Shown here: positions 1 through 14,032 of the stretch, piece by piece | How positions within the stretch are numbered: the stretch's first letter is position 1 | How the letters are laid out: every line of letters starts with the position of its first letter | From: CBDCOD01 sp965219665 | Lineage (GTDB): Bacteria > Pseudomonadota > Gammaproteobacteria > CAKMZV01 | NCBI GenBank assembly: GCA_965219665.1 | Contig: CBDCOD010000024.1 | Span: 1 to 64,000 of the forward strand | Length of the DNA: 64,000 bases | Direction: 5' to 3' | The notes under the pieces: model-generated | The model's database searches: none | What the model was told of the DNA's origin: nothing | Seen by the model: the letters and a program-made list of their open reading frames with translations, nothing else | Position numbers and translations under genes: made by a program

Positions 1-1504
1 GTCGATTGACCTGACAGCGTAGAGGTTGGAGAAAGAAATACCGTCATACCACTAACCGGCTCCGCCGTTAGCACCACAGTAAATGTGCTACCACCGCCCC
101 CTTCTGTTACAGAGGCAGTAGTGCGACTAAGACTATAACCAGGTCTCTCATCATCAATTACCTCAACAATAACATCTGATAAAGTCGTAGCAACACTGTA
201 ACCAGAGTCCCCATTAACAACTGTCAGCGTCAGCGTCACAAAAACACCATCATCATTTGCCTGATCATCTATTGCCTCAACTGAGACCGTAATAGACGTG
301 TTCCAAGTCGCAGAAGTGAAACTCAATAATATACTACTCTGACTATTCGTGTTTTGACCACTTAACTCTAACTGCGCAAGCCCTTGAACCTGTGTAGAAG
401 CAACCGATAGCGTAACCGTAGATAATGGCTGCGTCTGGGGGCGAATCTCAAAAGTTGCCGACCTACTACTACCTGCCTCTTCTGTGATAAGCAGCGATGT
501 TGGAACAACTACAAAGCCTGCAACATCATCATCTGTAACGGTGACCGTCAGTGTAACATTCTCACTTGAACCATAGTCACCCCCACTGGCTGCTAAGCTA
601 AAGGTGCTATACTGTGTATTATCAACTACCTCATCATCATAGGCAGAGACCGTTACCGTAATAGAAGTACTCCAATTAGAAGTAGTAAAAACTATTCGAG
701 CTGTAGATAAAGAGGACTGTATCGGAATAACCCCTGATGTAAATGTATGCGCACTACTAACCTCAAGCGTAACATCTCCACCATATGGACGCGTAGCCAA
801 ACGAACCTCAGCAGTAGAAACCGCCCCCCCTTCCGTAACCGTATGCTCCGTAGGCGCAATCTGTACCCCACGTACATCATCATCAATGGTCTCAAACCCA
901 CGTGCAGTAGGTGGTAGCCCACTATATAAAGCATCGGATGAAGCGACCGATAGCGTAACTGTCGCATTGCGAGTATCATCATCAAAATCATCATCTACTA
1001 CCGTAATCGTAACACTCTGGAGCGTTTGCCAGCTGTTTCCAGTAGCCGTAAAAGTCAATGAATCAACACTTAACGTTGCCTCTGGATCAGAGGATAAACT
1101 ATCATCACTTAACAATACATTAACCGTAACCGTACTGAAGGGGCGCGTTGCTAAGCGAACCGTAAAGGTGGCTTGTGTCGCACTTGACTCATATAGGGTA
1201 TCTGTACTTAACGCACTAACGACCAGAGCACTTTCATCATCATCTACTACCAATACCCCATGCGTAGAACTTACGCTATTTGCACCAGCCCAATGAGAAA
1301 TCGTATTCAAGTCCGCATTAGCAACAACTGCAGAGTCCGCCGTAATAACTACTGTCTGTGTGCCATCATCAAAATCATCATCTACCGCCGTAACAACTAT
1401 TGACTGCAAAGTGTTCCAACTATTGCTGGGGTATGGTGAAAATACAACACTGGTGGTACTCAATATAATAGAGCCACCAACTGCAATTGAGCCCGTACTA
1501 AAAA
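1..1504 (-). CDS. Giant Calx-beta repeat protein, C-terminal continuation (partial, off left edge)
   Basis: This stretch is almost identical to 1827-3330 and continues the same tandem Calx-beta array. Read on the minus strand in the frame matching the intact copies, it stays open to the left edge, so the end of the gene lies outside the window. It is out of frame with the main segment because of two extra bases relative to the other copies: A5 instead of A4 at about 1500-1504, and CC instead of C at about 1531-1532. I see Calx-beta strands with acidic DDD/DDE turns, as in the other units. Secretion signals or anchors at the C-terminus cannot be seen. It is either part of one gene with sequence errors or the tail of a frameshifted gene. 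Confidence 0.75.
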
Positions 1505-4500
1505 CTTAACACCACTGTACTCCTCAGGCTGTGCCGATAGCCGAACTAATAAACTATCTGTCGTATTAGGCTCCGTTACAACTGGACTTCCTGATAACTC
1601 AATCCCTGCTGTATCGTTATCAATAATGGTTACTGTTAACGTACTTGACAAAAATTGAGGATCATCAGCATAACCGGCTGCCGTTGCTGATGCAATAAAA
1701 TACACATCTACTGTCTCATTATCCTCATCAATGAAATCATCAAAAGCAGTTATCGTAACAGTAACTGGATTAAATGCACTACTATCACTAAAACGAATAG
1801 TATTCGTACTGAATGTTAATTCACGTGTCGATTGACCTGAAAGCGTAGAGGTTGGAGAAAGAAATACCGTCATACCACTAACCGGCTCCGCCGTTAGCAC
1901 CACAGTAAATGTGCTACCACCGCCCCCTTCTGTTACAGAGGCAGTAGTGCGACTAAGACTATAACCAGGTCTCTCATCATCAATTACCTCAACAATAACA
2001 TCTGATAAAGTCGTAGCAACACTGTAACCAGAGTCCCCATTAACAACTGTCAGCGTCAGCGTCACAAAAACACCATCATCATTTGCCTGATCATCTATTG
2101 CCTCAACTGAGACCGTAATAGACGTGTTCCAAGTCGCAGAAGTGAAACTCAATAATATACTACTCTGACTATTCGTGTTTTGACCACTTAACTCTAACTG
2201 CGCAAGCCCTTGAACCTGTGTAGAAGCAACCGATAGCGTAACCGTAGATAATGGCTGCGTCTGGGGGCGAATCTCAAAAGTTGCCGACCTACTACTACCT
2301 GCCTCTTCTGTGATAAGCAGCGATGTTGGAACAACTACAAAGCCTGCAACATCATCATCTGTAACGGTGACCGTCAGTGTAACATTCTCACTTGAACCAT
2401 AGTCACCCCCACTGGCTGCTAAGCTAAAGGTGCTATACTGTGTATTATCAACTACCTCATCATCATAGGCAGAGACCGTTACCGTAATAGAAGTACTCCA
2501 ATTAGAAGTAGTAAAAACTATTCGAGCTGTAGATAAAGAGGACTGTATCGGAATAACCCCTGATGTAAATGTATGCGCACTACTAACCTCAAGCGTAACA
2601 TCTCCACCATATGGACGCGTAGCCAAACGAACCTCAGCAGTAGAAACCGCCCCCCCTTCCGTAACCGTATGCTCCGTAGGCGCAATCTGTACCCCACGTA
2701 CATCATCATCAATGGTCTCAAACCCACGTGCAGTAGGTGGTAGCCCACTATATAAAGCATCGGATGAAGCGACCGATAGCGTAACTGTCGCATTGCGAGT
2801 ATCATCATCAAAATCATCATCTACTACCGTAATCGTAACACTCTGGAGCGTTTGCCAGCTGTTTCCAGTAGCCGTAAAAGTCAATGAATCAACACTTAAC
2901 GTTGCCTCTGAACCAGAGAATAAACTATCATCACTTAACAATACATTAACCGTAACCGTACTGAAGGGGCGCGTTGCTAAGCGAACCGTAAAGGTGGCTT
3001 GTGTCGCACTTGACTCATATAGGGTATCTGTACTTAACGCACTAACGATCAAAGCACTTTCATCATCATCTACTACCAATACCCCATGCGTAGAACTTAC
3101 GCTATTTGCACCAGCCCAATGAGAAATCGTATTCAAGTCCGCATTAGCAACAACTGCAGAGTCCGCCGTAACAACTACTGTCTGTGTGCCATCATCAAAA
3201 TCATCATCTACCGCCGTAACAACTATTGACTGCAAAGTGTTCCAACTATTGCTGGGGTATGGTGAAAATACAACACTGGTGGTACTCAATATAATAGAGC
3301 CACCAACTGCAATTGAGCCCGTACTAAAACTTAACACCACTGTACTCTCAGGCTGTGCCGATAGCCGAACTAATAAACTATCTGTCGTATTAGGCTCCGT
3401 TACAACTGGACTTCCTGATAACTCAATCCCTGCTGTATCGTTATCAATAATGGTTACTGTTAACGTACTTGACAAAAATTGAGGATCATCAACATAACCG
3501 GCTGCCGTTGCTGATGCAATAAAATACACATCTACTGTCTCATCATCCTCATCAATGAAATCATCAAAAGCAGTTATCGTAACAGTAACTGGATTAAATG
3601 CACTACTATCACTAAAACGAATAGTATTCGTACTGAATGTTAATTCACGTGTCGATTGACCTGACAGCGTAGAGGTTGGAGAAAGAAATACCGTCATACC
3701 ACTAACTGGCTCCGCCGTTAGCACCACAGTAAATGTGCTACCACCGCCCCCTTCTGTTACAGAGGCAGTAGTGCGACTAAGACTATAACCAGGACTCTCA
3801 TCATCAATTACCTCAACAATAACATCTGATAAAGTCGTAGCAGCACTGTAACCAGAGCCCCCATTAACAACTGTCAGCGTCAGCGTCACAAAAACACCAT
3901 CATCATTTGCCTGATCATCTATTGCCTCAACTGAGACCGTAATAGGCGTGTTCCAAGTCACAGAAGTGAAACTCAATAATATACTGCTCTGACTATTCGT
4001 GCTTTGACCACTTAACTCTAACTGCGCAAGCCCTTGAACCTGTGTAGAAGCAACCGATAGCGTAACCGTAGATAATGGCTGCGTCTGTGGGCGAATCTCA
4101 AAAGTGGCCGACCTACTACTACCTGCCTCTTCTGTGATAATCAGCGATGTTGGAACAACTACAAAGCCTGCAACATCATCATCTGTAACGGTGACCGTCA
4201 GTGTAACATTCTCACTTGAACCATAGTCACCCCCACTGGCTGCTAAGCTAAAGGTGCTATACTGTGTATTATCAACCACCTCATCATCATAGGCAGAGAC
4301 CGTTACCGTAATAGAAGTACTCCAATTAGAAGTAGTAAAAACTATTTGAGCTGTAGATAAAGAGGACTGTATCGGAATAACCCCTGATGTAAATGTATGC
4401 GCACTACTAACCTCAAGCGTAACATCTCCACCATATGGACGCGTAGCCAAACGAACCTCAGCAGTAGAAACTGACCCCCCTTCCGTAACCGTATGCTCCG

Positions 4501-7500
4501 TAGGCGCAATCCGTACCCCACGTACATCATCATCAATGGTCTCAAACCCACGTGCAGTAGGTGGTAGCCCACTATATAAAGCATCGGATGAAACAACCGA
4601 TAGCGTAACTGTCGCATTGCGGGTATCATCATCAAAATCATCATCTACTACCGTAATCGTAACACTCTGGAGCGTTTGCCAGCTGTTTCCAGTAGCCGTA
4701 AAAGTCAATGAATCAACACTTAACGTTGCCTCTGAACCAGAGAATAAACTATCATCACTTAACAATACATTAACCGTAACCGTACTGAAGGGGCGCGTTG
4801 CTAAGCGAACCGTAAAGGTGGCTTGTGTCGCACTTGACTCATATAGGGTATCTGTACTTAACGCACTAACGATCAAAGCACTTTCATCATCATCTACTAC
4901 CAATACCCCATGCGTAGAACTTACGCTATTTGCACCAGCCCAATGAGAAATCGTATTCAAGTCCGCATTAGCAACAACTGCAGAGTCCGCCGTAACAACT
5001 ACTGTCTGTGTGCCATCATCAAAATTATCATCTACCGCCGTAACAACTATTGACTGCAAAGTGTTCCAACTATTGCTGGGGTATGGTGAAAATACAACAC
5101 TGGTGGTACTCAATATAATAGAGCCACCAACTGCAATTGAGCCCGTACTAAAACTTAACACCACTGTACTCTCAGGCTGCGCCGATAGCCGAACTAATAA
5201 ACTATCTGTCGTATTAGGCTCCGTTACAACTGGACTTCCTGATAACTCAATCCCTGCTGTATCATTGTCTACAACCGTTACCGTCAGAGTATCCCCTGAA
5301 AAATCCGCATTGCTTGCATAAGCACCATTGATGCTGTCCGTGGCAATCAAGAAAACTTGTATGCTTTCATCATCCTCATCAATGTCATCATTCACCGCTG
5401 TAACCGTTATCGAAACAGGCGTGCGAGCATTTGCACTGCTGAAAACAATAGTATTCGTACTGAATGTCAATTCACGTGTCGATTGACCTGAAAGCGTGGC
5501 TGATGGCGATAACGCAACCGTAGCACTACCCGGAGGATCCGCCGTTAGCACCACAGTAAAAATGCTACCAACGCCCCCTTCTGTTACAGAGGCAGTAGAG
5601 CGACTAAGACTATAGCCAGGACTCTCATCATCAATTACCTCAACAATAACATCTGATAAAGTCGTAGCAACACTGTAACCAGAGTCCCCATTAACAACTG
5701 TCAGCGTCAGCGTCACAAAAACACCATCATCATTTGCCTGATCATCTATTGCCTCAACTGAGACCGTAATAGACGTGTTCCAAGTCGCAGAAGTGAAACT
5801 CAATAATATACTACTCTGACTATTCGTGCTTTGACCACTTAACTCTAACTGCGCAAGCCCTTGAACCTGTGTAGAAGCAACCGATAGCGTAACCGTAGAT
5901 AATGGCTGCGTCTGGGGGCGAATCTCAAAAGTTGCCGACCTACTACTACCTGCCTCTTCTGTGATAAGCAGCGATGTTGGAACAACTACAAAGCCTGCAA
6001 CATCATCATCTGTAACGGTGACCGTCAGTGTAACATTCTCACTTGAACCATAGTCACCCCCACTGGCTGCTAAGCTAAAGGTGCTATACTGTGTATTATC
6101 AACTACCTCATCATCATAGGCAGAGACCGTTACCGTAATAGAAGTACTCCAATTAGAAGTAGTAAAAACTATTCGAGCTGTAGATAAAGAGGACTGTATC
6201 GGAATAACCCCTGATGTAAATGTATGCGCACTACTAACCTCAAGCGTAACATCTCCACCATATGGACGCGTAGCCAAACGAACCTCAGCAGTAGAAACCG
6301 ACCCCCCTTCCGTAACCGTATGCTCCGTAGGCGCAATCTGTACCCCACGTACATCATCATCAATGGTCTCAAGTCCACGTGCAGTGGGCAATAGCCCACT
6401 ATATAAAGCATCGGATGAAGCAACCGATAGCGTAACTGTCGCATTGCGGGTATCATCATCAAAATCATCATCTACTACCGTAATCGTAACACTCTGGAGC
6501 GTTTGCCAGCTGTTTCCAGTAGCCGTAAAAGTCAATGAATCAACACTTAACGTTGCCTCTGGATCAGAGGATAAACTATCATCACTTAACAATACATTAA
6601 CCGTAACCGTACTGAAGGGGCGCGTTGCTAAGCGAACCGTAAAGGTGGCTTGTGTCGCACTTGACTCATATAGGGTATCTGTACTTAACGCACTAACGAT
6701 CAAAGCACTTTCATCATCATCTACTACCAATACCCCATGCGTAGAACTTACGCTATTTGCACCAGCCCAATGAGAAATCGTATTCAAGTCCGCATTAGCA
6801 ACAACTGCAGAGTCCGCCGTAACAACTACTGTCTGTGTGCCATCATCAAAATTATCATCTACCGCCGTAACAACTATTGACTGCAAAGTGTTCCAACTAT
6901 TGCTGGGGTATGGTGAAAATACAACACTGGTGGTACTCAATATAATAGAGCCACCAACTGCAATTGAGCCCGTACTAAAACTTAACACCACTGTACTCTC
7001 AGGCTGCGCCGATAGCCGAACTAATAAACTATCTGTCGTATTAGGCTCCGTTACAACTGGACTTCCTGATAACTCAATCCCTGCTGTATCATTGTCTACA
7101 ACCGTTACCGTCAGAGTATCCCCTGAAAAATCCGCATTGCTTGCATAAGCACCATTGATGCTGTCCGTAGCAATCAAGAAAACTTGTATGCTTTCATCAT
7201 CCTCATCAATGTCATCATTCACCGCTGTAACCGTTATCGAAACAGGCGTGCGAGCATTTGCACTGCTGAAAACAATAGTATTCGTACTGAATGTCAATTC
7301 ACGTGTCGATTGACCTGAAAGCGTGGCTGATGGCGATAACGCAACCGTAGCACTACCCGGAGGATCCGCCGTTAGCACCACAGTAAAAATGCTACCAACG
7401 CCCCCTTCTGTTACAGAGGCAGTAGAGCGACTAAAACTATAGCCAGGACTCTCATCATCAATTACCTCAACAATAACATCTGATAAAGTCGTAGCAGCAC

Positions 7501-10500
7501 TGTAACCAGAGTCCCCATTAACAACTGTCAGCGTCAGCGTCACAAAAACACCATCATCATTTGCCTGATCATCTATTGCCTCAACTGAGACCGTAATAGA
7601 CGTGTTCCAAGTCGCAGAAGTGAAACTCAATAATATACTACTCTGACTATTCGTGCTTTGACCACTTAACTCTAACTGCGCAAGCCCTTGAACCTGTGTA
7701 GAAGCAACCGATAGCGTAACCGTAGATAATGGCTGCGTCTGGGGGCGAATCTCAAAAGTTGCCGACCTACTACTACCTGCCTCTTCTGTGATAAGCAGCG
7801 ATGTTGGAACAACTACAAAGCCTGCAACATCATCATCTGTAACGGTGACCGTCAGTGTAACATTCTCACTTGAACCATAGTCACCCCCACTGGCTGCTAA
7901 GCTAAAGGTGCTATACTGTGTATTATCAACTACCTCATCATCATAGGCAGAGACCGTTACCGTAATAGAAGTACTCCAATTAGAAGTAGTAAAAACTATT
8001 CGAGCTGTAGATAAAGAGGACTGTATCGGAATAACCCCTGATGTAAATGTATGCGCACTACTAACCTCAAGCGTAACATCTCCACCATATGGACGCGTAG
8101 CCAAACGAACCTCAGCAGTAGAAACCGACCCCCCTTCCGTAACCGTATGCTCCGTAGGCGCAATCTGTACCCCACGTACATCATCATCAATGGTCTCAAA
8201 CCCACGTGCAGTAGGTGGTAGCCCACTATATAAAGCATCGGATGAAGCAACCGATAGCGTAACTGTCGCATTGCGGGTGTCATCATCAAAATCATCATCT
8301 ACTACCGTAATCGTAACACTCTGGAGCGTTTGCCAGCTGTTTCCAGTAGCCGTAAAAGTCAATGAATCAACACTTAACGTTGCCTCTGGATCAGAGGATA
8401 AACTATCATCACTTAACAATACATTAACCGTAACCGTACTGAAGGGGCGCGTTGCTAAGCGAACCGTAAAGGTGGCTTGTGTCGCACTTGACTCATATAG
8501 GGTATCTGTACTTAACGCACTAACGACCAGAGCACTTTCATCATCATCTACCACCAATACCCCATGCGTAGAACTTACGCTATTTGCACCAGCCCAATGA
8601 GAAATCGTATTCAAGTCCGCATTAGCAACAACTGCAGAGTCCGCCGTAACAACTACTGTCTGTGTGCCATCATCAAAATTATCATCTACCGCCGTAACAA
8701 CTATTGACTGCAAAGTGTTCCAACTATTGCTGGGGTATGGTGAAAATACAACACTGGTGGTACTCAATATAATAGAGCCACCAACTGCAATTGAGCCCGT
8801 ACTAAAACTTAACACCACTGTACTCTCAGGCTGCGCCGATAGCCGAACTAATAAACTATCTGTCGTATTAGGCTCCGTTACAACTGGACTTCCTGATAAC
8901 TCAATCCCTGCTGTATCATTGTCTACAACCGTTACCGTCAGAGTATCCCCTGAAAAATCCGCATTGCTTGCATAAGCACCATTGATGCTGTCCGTAGCAA
9001 TCAAGAAAACTTGTATGCTTTCATCATCCTCATCAATGTCATCATTCACCGCTGTAACCGTTATCGAAACAGGCGTGCGAGCATTTGCACTGCTGAAAAC
9101 AATAGTATTCGTACTGAATGTCAATTCACGTGTCGATTGACCTGAAAGCGTGGCTGATGGCGATAACGCAACCGTAGCACTACCCGGAGGATCCGCCGTT
9201 AGCACCACAGTAAAAATGCTACCAACGCCCCCTTCTGTTACAGAGGCAGTAGAGCGACTAAAACTATAGCCAGGCCTCTCATCATCAATTACCTCAACAA
9301 TAACATCTGATAAAGTCGTAGCAGCACTGTAACCAGAGTCCCCATTAACAACTGTCAGCGTCAGCGTCACAAAAACACCATCATCATTTGCCTGATCATC
9401 TATTGCCTCAACTGAGACCGTAATAGACGTGTTCCAAGTCGCAGAAGTGAAACTCAATAATATACTACTCTGACTATTCGTGCTTTGACCACTTAACTCT
9501 ACCTGCGCAAGCCCTTGAACCTGTGTAGAAGCAACCGATAGCGTAACCGTAGATAATGGCTGCGTCTGGGGGCGAATCTCAAAAGTTGCCGACCTACTAC
9601 TACCTGCCTCTTCTGTGATAAGCAGCGATGTTGGAACAACTACAAAGCCTGCAACATCATCATCTGTAACGGTGACCGTCAGTGTAACATTCTCACTTGA
9701 ACCATAGTCACCCCCACTGGCTGCTAAGCTAAAGGTGCTATACTGTGTATTATCAACTACCTCATCATCATAGGCAGAGACCGTTACCGTAATAGAAGTA
9801 CTCCAATTAGAAGTAGTAAAAACTATTCGAGCTGTAGATAAAGAGGACTGTATCGGAATAACCCCTGATGTAAATGTATGCGCACTACTAACCTCAAGCG
9901 TAACATCTCCACCATATGGACGCGTAGCCAAACGAACCTCAGCAGTAGAAACCGACCCCCCTTCCGTAACCGTATGCTCCGTAGGCGCAATCTGTACCCC
10001 ACGTACATCATTATCAATGGTCTCAAACCCACGTGCAGTGGGCAATAGCCCACTATATAAAGCATCGGATGAAGCAACCGATAGCGTAACTGTCGCATTG
10101 CGGGTATCATCATCAAAATCATCATCTACTACCGTAATCGTAACACTCTGGAGCGTTTGCCAGCTGTTTCCAGTAGCCGTAAAGGTCAACGAATCAGCAC
10201 TTAACGTTGCCTCTGGATCAGAGGATAAACTATCATCACTTAACAATACATTAACCGTAACCGTACTGAAGGGGCGCGTTGCTAAGCGAACCGTAAAGGT
10301 GGCTTGTGTCGCACTTGACTCATATAGGGTATCTGTACTTAACGCACTAACGATCAAAGCACTTTCATCATCATCTACTACCAATACCCCATGCGTAGAA
10401 CTTACGCTATTTGCACCAGCCCAATGAGAAATCGTATTCAAGTCCGCATTAGCAACAACTGCAGAGTCCGCCGTAACAACTACTGTCTGTGTGCCATCAT

Positions 10501-13500
10501 CAAAATTATCATCTACCGCCGTAACAACTATTGACTGCAAAGTGTTCCAACTATTGCTGGGGTATGGTGAAAATACAACACTGGTGGTACTCAATATAAT
10601 AGAGCCACCAACTGCAATTGAGCCCGTACTAAAACTTAACACCACTGTACTCTCAGGCTGCGCCGATAGCCGAACTAATAAACTATCTGTCGTATTAGGC
10701 TCCGTTACAACTGGACTTCCTGATAACTCAATCCCTGCTGTATCATTGTCTACAACCGTTACCGTCAGAGTATCCCCTGAAAAATCCGCATTGCTTGCAT
10801 AAGCACCATTGATGCTGTCCGTAGCAATCAAGAAAACTTGTATGCTTTCATCATCCTCATCAATGTCATCATTCACCGCTGTAACCGTTATCGAAACAGG
10901 CGTGCGAGCATTTGCACTGCTGAAAACAATAGTATTCGTACTGAATGTCAATTCACGTGTCGATTGACCTGAAAGCGTGGCTGATGGCGATAACGCAACC
11001 GTAGCACTACCCGGAGGATCCGCCGTTAGCACCACAGTAAAAATGCTACCAACGCCCCCTTCTGTTACAGAGGCAGTAGAGCGACTAAGACTATAGCCAG
11101 GACTCTCATCATCAATTACCTCAACAATAACATCTGATAAAGTCGTAGCAGCACTGTAACCAGAGCCCCCATTAACAACTGTCAGCGTCAGCGTCACAAA
11201 AACACCATCATCATTTGCCTGATCATCTATTGCCTCAACTGAGACCGTAATAGATGTGTTCCAAGTCGCAGAAGTGAAACTCAATAATATACTACTCTGA
11301 CTATTCGTGTTTTGACCACTTAACTCTAACTGCGCAAGCCCTTGAACCTGTGTAGAAGCAACCGATAGCGTAACCGTAGATAATGGCTGCGTCTGGGGGC
11401 GAATCTCAAAAGTAGCCGACCTACTACTACCTGCCTCTTCTGTGATAATCAGCGATGTTGGAACAACTACAAAGCCTGCAACATCATCATCTGTAACGGT
11501 GACCGTCAGTGTAACATTCTCACTTGAACCATAGTCACCCCCACTGGCTGCTAAGCTAAATTTGCTATACTGTGTATTATCAACTACCTCATCATCATAG
11601 GCAGAGACCGTTACCGTAATAGAAGTACTCCAATTAGAAGTAGTAAAAACTATTCGAGCTGTAGATAAAGAGGACTGTATCGGAATAACGCCTGATGTAA
11701 ATGTATGCGCACTACTAACCTCAAGCATAACATCTCCACCATATGGACGCGTAGCCAAACGAACCTCAGCAGTAGAAACCGACCCCCCTTCCGTAACCGT
11801 ATGCTCCGTAGGCGCAATCTGTACCCCACGTACATCATCATCAATGGTCTCAAATCCACGTGCAGTGGGCAATAGCCCACTATATAAAGCATCAGATGAA
11901 GCAACCGATAGCGTAACTGTCGCATTGCGGGTGTCATCATCAAAATCATCATCTACTACCGTAATCGTAACACTCTGGAGCGTTTGCCAGCTGTTTCCAG
12001 TAGCCGTAAAGGTCAACGAATCAGCACTTAACGTTGCCTCTGGATCAGAGGACAAACTATCATCACTTAATAATACATTAACCGTAACCGTACTGAAGGG
12101 GCGCGTTGCTAAGCGAACCGTAAAGGTGGCTTGTGTCGCACTTGACTCATATAGAGTATCTGCACTTAACGCACTAACGACCAAAGCACTTTCATCATCA
12201 TCTACCACCAATACCCCATGCGTAGAACTTACGCTATTTGCACCAGCCCAATGAGAAATCGTATTCAAGTCCGCATTAGCAACAACTGCAGAGTCCGCCG
12301 TGACAACTACTGTCTGTGTGCCATCATCAAAATTATCATCTACCGCCGTAACAACTATTGACTGCAAAGTGTTCCAACTATTGCTGGGGTATGGTGAAAA
12401 TATAACACTGGTGGTGCTCAATATAATAGAGCCACCAACTGCAATTGAGCCCGTACTAAAACTTAACACCACTGTACTCTCAGGCTGCGCCGATAGCCGA
12501 ACTAATAAACTATCTGTCGTATTAGGCTCCGTTACAACTGGACTTCCTGATAACTCAATCCCTGCTGTATCATTGTCTACAACCGTTACCGTCAGAGTAT
12601 CCCCTGAAAAACCCGCGTTGTTTGCATAAGCACCATTGATGCTGTCCGTGGCAATCAAGAAAACTTGTATACTTTCATCATCCTCATCAATGTCATCATT
12701 CACCGCTGTAACCGTTATCGAAACAGGCGTGCGAGCATTTGCACTGCTGAAAACAATAGTATTCGTACTGAATGTCAATTCACGTGTCGATTGACCTGAA
12801 AGCGTAGAGGTTGGAGAAAGAAATACCGTTACACCACTAACTGGCTCCGCCGTTAGCACCACCGTAAAAATGCTACCAACGCCCCCTTCTGTTACAGAGG
12901 CAGTAGAGCGACTAAGACTATAGCCAGGTCTCTCATCATCAATTACCTCAACAATAACATCTGATAAAGTCGTAGCAGCACTGTAACCAGAGCCCCCATT
13001 AACAACTGTCAGCGTCAGCGTCACAAAAACACCATCATCACTTGCCTGATTATCTATTGCCTCAACTGAGACCGTAATAGACGTGTTCCAAGTCGCAGAA
13101 GTGAAACTCAATAATATACTGCTCTGACTATTCGTGTTTTGACCACTTAACTCTAACTGCGCAAGCCCTCGAACCTGTGTAGAAGCAACCGATAGCGTAA
13201 CCGTAGATAATGGCTGCGTCTGTGGGCGAATCTCAAAAGTTGCCGACCTACTACTACCTGCCTCTTCTGTGATAATCAGCGATGTTGGAGCAACTACAAA
13301 GCCTGCAACATCATCATCTGTAACGGTGACCGTCAGTGTAACATTCTCACTTGAACCATAGTCACCCCCACTGGCTACTAAGCTAAATTTGCTATACTGT
13401 GTATTATCAACTACCTCATCATCATAGGCAGAGACCGTTACCGTAATAGAAGTACTCCAATTAGAAGTAGTAAAAACTATTCGAGCTGTAGATAAAGAGG

Positions 13501-14032
13501 ACTGTATCGGAATAACGCCTGATGTAAATGTATGGGCACTACTAACCTCAAGCGTAACATCTCCACCATATGGACGCGTAGCCAAACGAACCTCAGCAGT
13601 AGAAACTGACCCCTCTTCCGTAACCGTATGCTCCGTAGGCGCAATCCGTACCCCACGTACATCATCATCAATGATCTCAAACCTACGTGCAGTGGGCGAT
13701 AGCCCACTATATAAAGCATCGGATGAAACAACCGATAGCGTAACTGTCGCATTGCGGGTATCATCATCAAAATCATCATCTACTACCGTAATCGTAACAC
13801 TCTGGAGCGTTTGCCAACTGTTACCAGTAGCCGTAAAGGTCAATGAATCAGCACTTAACGTTGCCTCTGGATCAGAGGACAAACTATCATCACTTAACAA
13901 TACATTAACCGTAACCGTACTGAAGGGGCGCGTTGCTAAGCGAACCGTAAAGGTGGCTTGTGTCGCACTTGACTCATATAGGGTATCTGTACTTAACGCA
14001 CTAACGACCAAAGCACTTTCATCATCATCTAC
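1..14032 (-). repeat. Tandem supertandem array, unit 1,824-1,827 bp, about 7.7 copies
   Basis: The landmark GTCGATTGACCTGA recurs at 1, 1827, 3651, 5478, 7305, 9132, 10959 and 12786. Spacings are 1826 (1824 plus two inserted bases), 1824, then five times 1827, all but the first in frame. Each unit encodes five different Calx-beta domains of about 115-127 residues in fixed order. Identity between units is very high, with scattered single-base differences, so expansion was recent or the units are homogenised by recombination. The array ends abruptly at about 14032, where similarity to the unit stops inside the linker following a DDDE turn. The left end is outside the window. Confidence 0.95.

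Noticed and set aside
1..14032. Tandem array as an IS or prophage repeat
   Set aside because: No transposase, no terminal inverted repeats, and the period keeps the reading frame; it is an internal coding repeat.
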